A stretch of DNA of 64,000 nt from Gp7-AA6 sp036395755 (lineage in GTDB: Bacteria; Acidobacteriota; Thermoanaerobaculia; UBA5066; Gp7-AA6). The notes under the pieces were generated by a model. It saw only the letters and a program-made list of their open reading frames with translations. It was not told where the DNA came from and made no database searches. Shown piece after piece: positions 28,170 through 34,408 of the stretch (within the stretch, counting starts at the first letter, position 1; every line of letters starts with the position of its first letter). The stretch lies in assembly GCA_036395755.1 (NCBI GenBank), contig DASWCZ010000051.1:4878-68877 (forward strand), read 5' to 3'. The position numbers and the translations under genes were made by a program.

Positions 28170-28996
28170 CCAATCACCCCCTTATTCCGCGATCTCTTGA
28201 ACTGTGGCGGGTGCAGGCCCGTGGGGCCTGTCCCCGCGGGCACTGTGGCGGGTGCAGGCCCGTGGGGCCTGTCCCCGCGACTTTCTAAGATCTTTTCCGC
28301 TCGAGCCAGGTCCTCGGGGGTATCGACGCCGATCGAGTCCGCGACCGCCTCTCCGACCCAGATCGACCAGCCCGCTTCGAGCCAGCGGAGCTGTTCGAGT
28401 GATTCGAGCTTCTCGAGCGGCGACGGAGGAAGCTGTGCGAGCCGCGAAAGTGTCTCGGCGCGGTACGCGTAGAGACCGAGATGCTTGCGGTACGCGGGCG
28501 CGGCCGATCGCGCGTACGGAATCGGTGCCCGCGAAAAGTAGAGCGCGCGGCCGTCCCCGGCGACCACGACCTTTACGACGTTCGGGTCGCGCGCCGCGGC
28601 GTCGCCGACCGCCGACAACGCGATCGTCGCGATCTCGCGGTCGGGGCTTGCGAGCAGCGTCTCGACCACGAGGTCGACGTTCTCCGGCGGCATGAGCGGC
28701 TCGTCCCCTTGAACGTTGACGTAGACGTCTCCCGCAACCCTCTGCGCCGCTTCGGCGAGCCGGTCGGTGCCGGTTGCCGCGTCGGGCGACGTCAGCACTG
28801 CCTCGCCGCCACTCTCGCGGACCACGTCCGCGATGCGCGCGTCGTCCGTTGCGACCAGGACAAAGTCCAGCCGCCGCGCAGCCCTCGCCGCCGCGAGGAC
28901 GTGGAGCACCATCGGACGCCCGGCGAGGGGAGCGAGGGGCTTTCCGGGAAACCGGACCGAGGCGTAGCGGGCGGGAATCACTCCGATGACTTTCAT
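28166..28996 (-). CDS. kdsB: 3-deoxy-manno-octulosonate cytidylyltransferase (CMP-Kdo synthetase)
   Basis: A 276-residue KdsB that activates Kdo as CMP-Kdo. Motifs: VIPARYASVRFPGKPLA at the N-terminus, VATDDARI, NVQGDEPLM, YFSRAPIPY and HLGLYAYR. The usual protein would end near LARAEKILES at residue 240; here about 36 extra residues follow, encoded by two tandem copies of a hairpin repeat (28201-28279) and a short connector. The ATGA overlap with pyrG is still kept at the far side of the repeat. First gene of the kdsB-pyrG-kdsA operon. Confidence 0.94.
28201..28279. repeat. Hairpin repeat family, tandem pair inside kdsB
   Basis: Two copies with a 41-base period, each holding the inverted repeat CAGGCCC-GTG-GGGCCTG (28214-28230 and 28255-28271) flanked by GGCGGGTG and TCCCCGC. 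Related copies lie at 44831-44862 and 58644-58722. Stems differ between loci in a compensatory way. Both copies are translated as the C-terminal tail of kdsB, in two different frames. Confidence 0.88.
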
Positions 28997-29045
28997 GAAG
29001 GCATCGGGACTATAGAGTAACGTGCCGCGGGTGATCGGTCAAGGA

Positions 29046-29654
29046 ATGGAGAAGAGGAGCCGGCCCGACGGTCTCGTTTCGCGGCCGGCATTCGCTTTCC
29101 TCTACGTCCTCGCCCTCGCGATCACGGCGGCCGCCGCCATCCGGGCGACCCTCGAGGCTCATGCGGATCGGGAGCTCTCGAGAACGGGCGACGCGGAATG
29201 GATCTGGTACACGCGCGAGGTCAAGGAGCCCGCGCCGATCTCGTTCGTCGCCACGCGCGACATCGTCCTCGACCGGGCTCCCGCAAGGGCGACCGCGAAA
29301 ATCTTCGCGGAGGAGTGGCACGTCCTGTGGGTGAACGGGAGAGGGGCGGGCTCCGGAAGGCAGCGACCCGGCGATCCGCTCGTGCTCCACGAGATCGCGG
29401 GACTCCTCTCCCGCGGAGTCAACCGCATCGCGATCGAGGCGGGCAGTCGAACCGGCGTCGGCGGACTGCTCTTCTCTCTCGACCTCGCGGGCTCCGGCCG
29501 TGACGCGGTGTTCTCCGACGGCCGGTGGCGCGTGGATCCCTCGCGCGACGCGATCCGATCCGGTGGCCGCTATCGCGCCGAAGTGTGGGGTCGTCCGCCG
29601 ATGTATCCCTGGGGCTGGCCGCGCTTGCCGCGGCCGAACGAAGTGAGTCCCTAG
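29046..29654 (+). CDS. Membrane-anchored beta-sandwich protein of unknown function
   Basis: A 202-residue protein with one N-terminal transmembrane segment (AFAFLYVLALAITAAAAI, about 16-33) and an extracytoplasmic domain rich in alternating beta-strands. The run EWHVLWVNGRGAGSG followed by LLSRGVNRIAIEAGS resembles the galactose-binding-like domain found at the N-terminus of rhamnosidases and other glycosidases, where it binds sugars. No catalytic residues are visible. ATG at 29046 is preferred because AAGGA lies just before it; a GTG at 29022 is possible. Its TAG stop shares the palindrome CTAG with the stop of the converging TPR gene. Confidence 0.6.
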   Translation: MEKRSRPDGLVSRPAFAFLYVLALAITAAAAIRATLEAHADRELSRTGDAEWIWYTREVKEPAPISFVATRDIVLDRAPARATAKIFAEEWHVLWVNGRGAGSGRQRPGDPLVLHEIAGLLSRGVNRIAIEAGSRTGVGGLLFSLDLAGSGRDAVFSDGRWRVDPSRDAIRSGGRYRAEVWGRPPMYPWGWPRLPRPNEVSP

Positions 29655-30004
29655 GGCGCGTCCTTCACGAGGGCGTCGAGCGCCTGGCGCGCCGCGGCGC
29701 AGTACCGGTTCGATGCGTCGTATCCCGCGAGCACGATCACTCTTCGGTACCCGTCGACTGCCCGATCGACGTCATGCAGCACGTGGTCGTAGAGCTGCGC
29801 GGCGAGAAGTCGCGCCCCGAGATTCCCCGGTTCCACGTCGATCGCCTTGCGAGAAAACACGAGTGCCACGTCGTATCGCTCTTCTGCCGCAGCCTTCAGA
29901 GCCCGTTCGAGGTAGAGGTGGGCCTCCCGTTCGCAGGCGGGGCGCGCCGGAAACAGGAAGGGAAGATGCTTGGCTAAGTGATTGATCGTGCTGGCGCGAG
30001 ACAT
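29651..30004 (-). CDS. Small TPR-like protein
   Basis: A 117-residue protein with helical repeat character: ERALKAAAEERYDVALVFSRKAIDVEPGNLGARLLAAQLYDHV matches the tetratricopeptide pattern, followed by a second pair ending in AARQALDALVKDAP. Probably a protein-binding module; the partner is unknown. The ATG at 30004 is preferred over 30148 because a promoter-like pair lies at 30018-30045 and the upstream residues look non-coding. Convergent with the small membrane protein; the two genes end in the shared CTAG. Confidence 0.65.
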   Translation of the reverse strand: MSRASTINHLAKHLPFLFPARPACEREAHLYLERALKAAAEERYDVALVFSRKAIDVEPGNLGARLLAAQLYDHVLHDVDRAVDGYRRVIVLAGYDASNRYCAAARQALDALVKDAP

Positions 30005-30017
30005 CGGACTCGAGAGC

Positions 30018-30045
30018 AGTATAGGGTGAATCGAGGGAAAGACAA
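30018..30045 (-). promoter_or_regulatory. Promoter for the TPR-like gene
   Basis: Reading the minus strand, TTGTCT (30045-30040), a 16-base spacer and TATACT (30023-30018) form a good sigma-70-type promoter. Its -10 lies 14 bases before the ATG at 30004, implying a very short leader. Confidence 0.5.
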
Positions 30046-30207
30046 GAAATCTTTCGGCGGACTCGGCGCAGAGCCTTACGTTAGTCGGAGCTTGGAAATG
30101 GCGGATCCAACGGCAGACGTGCCCAAGCTGCGCGCGAGTAGGTCGCACGCTTGAGTCGCCTTATTTTATTCGGCCAAAAGAGATTGTAGCCTTACGTCGG
30201 GGACGCC
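30046..30207. other. Non-coding gap
   Basis: About 160 bases between the polyprenyl synthase stop and the TPR-gene promoter, noticeably AT-richer than surrounding DNA. I see no gene, strong hairpin or repeat shared with other gaps in the window. Confidence 0.5.
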
Positions 30208-31218
30208 TCAGCTGACGCGGTCGATCACCGACTCCGTGGCCAGCAAGAGGCCGTCCTTCGCTTCGGATTCGTCGAAGGATCCGAGCGCGACCCGCGCCGC
30301 CGCGGCGTAGTCCCGGGCGAGAGCGCGCGTCTCCGCGAGACCGCCGTGCCGCTCGGCGATCGAAAGAATCTCTCCCGGTGTCACCGTGCCGAACTCGCGC
30401 TCCCGCATGACCTGCGCGACGCTCTCGCGCTCGGCGGCCGATGCCCGCGGAAGCGAGAGGAGCAGCGGCATGGTGAGCTTCCCCTCGCGGAGATCGTTTA
30501 AGACGGGCTTTCCCGTGGACTCGACGCTTCCGGTGTAATCGAGCAGGTCGTCGATCAGCTGGAACGCGACGCCGAGACACCGTCCGTATTCCGCCAGGCG
30601 CTCCGCGGCGACGAGATCGCCCCGCGGCGCGAAGTGCGCGGGCAGTCGGCAGGAGGCGGAGAAGAGATCCGCCGTCTTGCGGCGGATGATCTCGAGCGCG
30701 TCCTCCCGGGTAAGCTGGACGCTGCCGTTCTTCTCGATGCCGATGATCTCGCCTTCGATCATCGACAGCGTCGTGTCGGACAGGACTTTCAGGATCGTCA
30801 GGTCGCCTTCGTCGAGAGCGATGCCCATCGACTTCGTGTAGAGGTAGTCGCCGAAGAGGACGGTCAGGTTGTTCCCCCACCGCGCGTTTGCAGAAGTCCG
30901 GCCGCGCCGCAGGCGCGCCTCGTCGATCACGTCGTCGTGCACGAGCGTCGCCGTGTGGATGAACTCGACGACCGTCGCATAGCGCACATCCCTCCGGCCT
31001 TCCTCGTCGTAGCCGAGCAGGCGCGCCGAGAGCAGCAGCAGCGCAGGGCGGATCCGCTTCCCTCCCCCCTGGGCGAGGTGCCCTCCGATCCGATCGATCG
31101 TGGGAATCGGCGATCGGAAGTGGAGGAGCAGCTCCTCCTCGACGAGCGCGAGCTTGTCCGAGATCAGGTCGTACGCTCGAAGGAGGCGCGCGTTGGACGC
31201 CGGCGAAGAAAAGATCAT
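30208..31218 (-). CDS. Polyprenyl diphosphate synthase
   Basis: A 336-residue trans-prenyltransferase. Both Asp-rich motifs are present: the first in LVHDDVIDEARLRRG and the second in FQLIDDLLDYTG, along with GGKRIRPALLLL and GNNLTVLFGDYLYTKSM. The residues before the first Asp motif are small, which is typical of long-chain (octa- or nonaprenyl) synthases that supply quinone side chains; exact length cannot be read with certainty. ATG overlaps the yajQ stop as ATGA, so they are coupled. Confidence 0.92.
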   Translation of the reverse strand: MIFSSPASNARLLRAYDLISDKLALVEEELLLHFRSPIPTIDRIGGHLAQGGGKRIRPALLLLSARLLGYDEEGRRDVRYATVVEFIHTATLVHDDVIDEARLRRGRTSANARWGNNLTVLFGDYLYTKSMGIALDEGDLTILKVLSDTTLSMIEGEIIGIEKNGSVQLTREDALEIIRRKTADLFSASCRLPAHFAPRGDLVAAERLAEYGRCLGVAFQLIDDLLDYTGSVESTGKPVLNDLREGKLTMPLLLSLPRASAAERESVAQVMREREFGTVTPGEILSIAERHGGLAETRALARDYAAAARVALGSFDESEAKDGLLLATESVIDRVS

Positions 31219-31715
31219 CGGTAGTTGGTGAACTGGAGCGGCAGGCCGAAGTCGCCCTCTTTCAAAAGGGCGATCGCGTTCTGGAGCTCGTCCTTGGCGC
31301 GACCCGACACGCGGACCTGGTCCGACTGGATCGACGCCTGGACCTTCAGCTTCCGGTCCTTGATCGCCTTGACGATTTCCTTCGCCTTCTCCGAGGGGAT
31401 TCCCTGCTGGATTTTCGCGACCTGGCGGACGGTACCGCCGGCCGCCGGTTCGATCCGGCCGAACTCGATCGCCTTCACCGCAACGCCCCGTCGCACGAGC
31501 TTCGTCTCCAGGATGTCGACCACCGACTTCATCTTGTGCTCGTCGTCGGACGTCAGGACGAGCTCGAGCTCCTTTTCACGCAGCTCGATCTTCGAAGCGC
31601 TTCCGCGGAAGTCGAAGCGGGTGGCGATCTCCTTCGAGGCCTGCTGGACGGCGTTCGACACTTCCTGCAGGTCGACTTTGCTCACCACGTCGAAGGAAAA
31701 GTCCTGAGGCATCAC
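31215..31715 (-). CDS. YajQ family nucleotide-binding protein
   Basis: A 166-residue YajQ protein, beginning PQDFSFDVVSKVDLQEVSNAV and containing two repeated alpha/beta halves, with TRFDFRGS and VRVSGRAKDELQNAI as landmarks. Family members bind nucleic acid or cyclic di-GMP; a role in this organism is not known. First gene of the yajQ-polyprenyl synthase pair. A mobile-looking inverted-repeat element lies just upstream (31725-31821). Confidence 0.92.
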   Translation of the reverse strand: MMPQDFSFDVVSKVDLQEVSNAVQQASKEIATRFDFRGSASKIELREKELELVLTSDDEHKMKSVVDILETKLVRRGVAVKAIEFGRIEPAAGGTVRQVAKIQQGIPSEKAKEIVKAIKDRKLKVQASIQSDQVRVSGRAKDELQNAIALLKEGDFGLPLQFTNYR

Positions 31716-31724
31716 TCACCACCT

Positions 31725-31821
31725 GTCATCCCGAGGCGCTCGGCGCCGAGGGATCTCCCCCTTTTATCAGAGAGATCCCTCGCGGAGCCTGCCCTGAGCA
31801 TTGCGAAGGGCTCGGGATGAC
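31725..31821. repeat. MITE-like element with GTCATCCCGAG terminal inverted repeats, copy 1
   Basis: A 97-base element bounded by a perfect 11-base terminal inverted repeat: GTCATCCCGAG at 31725-31735 and CTCGGGATGAC at 31811-31821. A relative lies at 54403-54507. Too short to encode a transposase. It occupies the gap between lolA and yajQ. Confidence 0.8.
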
Positions 31822-31833
31822 CGCCGCCGGCGG

Positions 31834-32559
31834 TCAGTTCTCGACGATTCGGGTTCCGGGTGGCCCCGTGACGCGGAAGTCCGAGGCGGGACGTGCTTTT
31901 CCGGCTTGCCACGCCTCGAAACGAAACTCGGTCTTGTTTCCCGCGGAGTCCTGGTAGGAGAGCTCGCGCACGCTTCCATCTCGCTCGATCGCGAGGCGCA
32001 GCCATGCGAGGTCCGGCCTCGGAACGCGAGGCTTCAGCAGCAATCGTGCCGGTGCGGCCTCACCCGTCTCCATCGTGATCTCGTACTGACGGCTGAGGTC
32101 GGACGGCTGAGTCAGGAAGACGACCGGAAGGCGCGCCTTCTCGTCCTCGGAAAGCCTCCGGACCGTGAGCTGCTTGTCTTCCGGGGAGAAGAAACGCCCT
32201 TCCCCGGCGTCGTAGGTGAAGACCTTCTTCTCCGGTGCGGTGTAGTCGAAGCGGACCCTCTGCGGCGCCTGGAGGGAGACCGTTCCCGACTCGCGTCGGG
32301 TCGTCGCGAAGCCTGCCGGCGTATAGATCTGGACGAAGCGGGACGAGTGCCCCGCGCCGTCGGAGTAGAGCGCGACGGCGCGCGTGAACGGAGCCAAAAC
32401 CGTCGTGGAGTCGGCCGTGCCGGCGGGCGTCACGGGCGAAGAAGGCGCGGGCGTCCAGACGGCCTTCTGCGCGACTGCCGCGGCGGCGAACGTGACGCCG
32501 AGCGCGAGAAAGGCGGGGATTCTTCTCACGAAGGAGTCACAACAATTCCGCGTCCGCAT
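31834..32559 (-). CDS. lolA: Outer-membrane lipoprotein carrier protein, LolA-like
   Basis: A 241-residue protein with an N-terminal signal peptide (hydrophobic AFLALGVTFAAAAVA, about 15-30) and a LolA-type half-barrel: RRESGTVSLQAPQRVRFDYTAPEKKVFTYD, then the acidic/hydrophobic strands and SYQDSAGNKTEFRFEAW at the C-terminus. LolA carries lipoproteins across the periplasm from LolCDE to LolB. GTG at 32529 (VRRIPAFLAL) is a likely better start, giving a shorter signal peptide. It lies 19 bases downstream of purH on the same strand. Confidence 0.8.
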   Translation of the reverse strand: MRTRNCCDSFVRRIPAFLALGVTFAAAAVAQKAVWTPAPSSPVTPAGTADSTTVLAPFTRAVALYSDGAGHSSRFVQIYTPAGFATTRRESGTVSLQAPQRVRFDYTAPEKKVFTYDAGEGRFFSPEDKQLTVRRLSEDEKARLPVVFLTQPSDLSRQYEITMETGEAAPARLLLKPRVPRPDLAWLRLAIERDGSVRELSYQDSAGNKTEFRFEAWQAGKARPASDFRVTGPPGTRIVEN

Positions 32560-32578
32560 GTATTCGGCGGCAGCCCTG

Positions 32579-34153
32579 TCAGTGCCGGAAGTGGCGTCTG
32601 GGCGCGATCAGGAAAGCCATCTGGCGCTCGTCGGCGGCGGCGATCACTTCCTGGTCGCGGATCGATCCGCCCGGCGCGACCACCGCGGTGACGCCCTCGT
32701 CGGCTAAGATTTCCAGTCCGTCGCGGAACGGAAAGAACGCGTCGGATGCGGCGCCGCAGTTGACGATCGGGAGCACCGGCTTGGTCGCCGCCAGCCGGCA
32801 CGCGTCGACACGGCTCATCTGTCCGGCGCCGATGCCGATCGTCTGCCGCGCATTGGCGAGGACGATTGCGTTCGACTTCACGCGTCGGACGACCTTCCAC
32901 GCGAGCTCGCACGCCGCGCGCTCGACCGCGGTCGGTTTGCGTTGCGACGCGAGGCGCCAGGCAGACGTCTGGTCCGGCTCCGAGTCCGCGTCCTGGAGCA
33001 GCAGACCGCCCTCGATCCGCTTCCAGTCGAGACTGCCGGAAGGCCGCCGGGACACGGGGACCCGGAGGAGCCGCACGTTCGGCTTCTTCGTGAAGAAGTC
33101 GATCGCCTCCTGGGTGAACTCGTCGGCGGCGACGGCCTCGACGAAGTGCTGAAGGACGAGGGACGCGAGAGCGCCGTCCACCCGCCCGCGAATCGCGATG
33201 ATGCCCCCGAACGCTGCGAGCGGGTCGCACGCGAAGGCGCGGCCGAACGCCTCGAGGACCGTATCGCCGATCGCGGCGCCGCATGGGTTGTTGTGCTTGA
33301 CGATGACCGCGGCCGGACGGTCGAAGTCGCGCGCCAGGGCGACCGCCGAGTCGAGATCGAGCAGGTTGTTGAACGAGAGCTCCTTGCCCTGGAGCATCTC
33401 GAAGCGGACGAGCGCGTCGGCGGGCGCGGCCCGATCCCGGTAGAGCGCCGCGCGCTGATGCGGGTTCTCTCCGTAGCGGAGAGACCCGATCCGGTCGAAC
33501 GCGAAGACGAGGCTCTCCGGGAATCCTTCTTCCTGCTGGCGGCTCTCCGAGAGGTACCGCGCGATCGCCGCATCGTAGGCGGCGGTGCGCGCGAACGCGC
33601 GGGCCGCGAGCTTCTCGCGTGTCTCGAGACGCGTCCCTCCCGTTGCGCGGATCTCCTCGAGCAGGTCGTCGTAATCCGCGGGTTCGACCACGACCGCGAC
33701 GCGCGCGTGGTTCTTCGCGGCGGCGCGGATGAGCGCCGTCCCGCCGACGTCGATCATCTCGATCGTCTCCGTCGGTCCGGCGCCCCGCGCAACCGTCTCC
33801 TCGAAAGGGTACAGGTTGACGACCACGAGGTCGAACGCTTCGATCGCGGCGGCTTCCATGTCGCGCGCATGATCGCCCCGGGTCTCGTCCGCCAGCACGC
33901 CCCCGAAGATCTTCGGGTGCAAGGTCTTGACGCGGCCGCCCAGGATCTCCGGAAAGCCGGTCTCGTCCTCGACGAGCGCGACGGGGATGCCCGAATCTTT
34001 CAGATGACCCGCAGTGCCGCCGGTCGAGACCACGCGGACCCCCGCCTGCGCGAGGGCGCGGCAGAAGTCGGCGATTCCGGTCTTGTCGTGGACCGAAACC
34101 AGCGCGCGCCGGACCGGCGTCACCGATTTCGGGAAGGGAATTGGCTCGGGCAT
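32579..34153 (-). CDS. purH: Bifunctional AICAR formyltransferase / IMP cyclohydrolase
   Basis: A 524-residue PurH performing the last two steps of IMP synthesis. The N-terminal MGS-like cyclohydrolase domain reads ALVSVHDKTGIADFCRAL, VSTGGTAGHLKDSGI and GGRVKTLHPKI; the C-terminal transformylase domain includes the KHNNPCG motif and ANARQTIGIGAGQMSRVDA. The ATG at 34153 is the family start; the longer open frame runs antisense through the next gene. It is divergent from the TusA-like gene with only 18 bases between. Confidence 0.96.
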   Translation of the reverse strand: MPEPIPFPKSVTPVRRALVSVHDKTGIADFCRALAQAGVRVVSTGGTAGHLKDSGIPVALVEDETGFPEILGGRVKTLHPKIFGGVLADETRGDHARDMEAAAIEAFDLVVVNLYPFEETVARGAGPTETIEMIDVGGTALIRAAAKNHARVAVVVEPADYDDLLEEIRATGGTRLETREKLAARAFARTAAYDAAIARYLSESRQQEEGFPESLVFAFDRIGSLRYGENPHQRAALYRDRAAPADALVRFEMLQGKELSFNNLLDLDSAVALARDFDRPAAVIVKHNNPCGAAIGDTVLEAFGRAFACDPLAAFGGIIAIRGRVDGALASLVLQHFVEAVAADEFTQEAIDFFTKKPNVRLLRVPVSRRPSGSLDWKRIEGGLLLQDADSEPDQTSAWRLASQRKPTAVERAACELAWKVVRRVKSNAIVLANARQTIGIGAGQMSRVDACRLAATKPVLPIVNCGAASDAFFPFRDGLEILADEGVTAVVAPGGSIRDQEVIAAADERQMAFLIAPRRHFRH

Positions 34154-34171
34154 CGGGGCAATATAGCAAGC

Positions 34172-34408
34172 ATGTCCGGCACGGATATCGAGGTCGAGGT
34201 CGACGCGCGCGGGCTCCTGTGCCCGCTCCCGATCCTGCGGCTCGCCCGGGCCTTCCGCCGTCTGCCCTCGGGCGCAGTCGCCCGGCTTCTCGCGACTGAT
34301 CCCGCCGCCGTCCCCGACGTGGAAGCGTTCTGTCGCGAGAAAGGGCACACGCTGATCGGTGTGGATCGCGACGGAGGCGTGCTGCGCTTTCGCGTCCGGA
34401 AGCTCTAG
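34172..34408 (+). CDS. TusA-family sulfur carrier protein
   Basis: A 78-residue TusA/SirA/YeeD-fold protein. The active-site motif RGLLCPLPIL near residue 14-23 has the conserved C-P-x-P with Cys17. TusA relays persulfide sulfur for tRNA thiolation or cofactor synthesis; paralogues act in selenium and sulfur metabolism. It has no sulfur genes beside it. It lies between purH (divergent) and the outer-membrane protein gene (convergent), and its stop shares the palindrome CTAG with the latter. Confidence 0.88.
   Translation: MSGTDIEVEVDARGLLCPLPILRLARAFRRLPSGAVARLLATDPAAVPDVEAFCREKGHTLIGVDRDGGVLRFRVRKL

Noticed and set aside
28201..28279. CRISPR-like short tandem repeat
   Set aside because: Only two units, no spacers and each unit is a hairpin; it belongs to the REP-like family.
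29009..29042. Minus-strand promoter for kdsB (TTGACC/TACTCT)
   Set aside because: The -10 matches poorly and the better TATAGT has a 22-base spacer; not strong enough to list.
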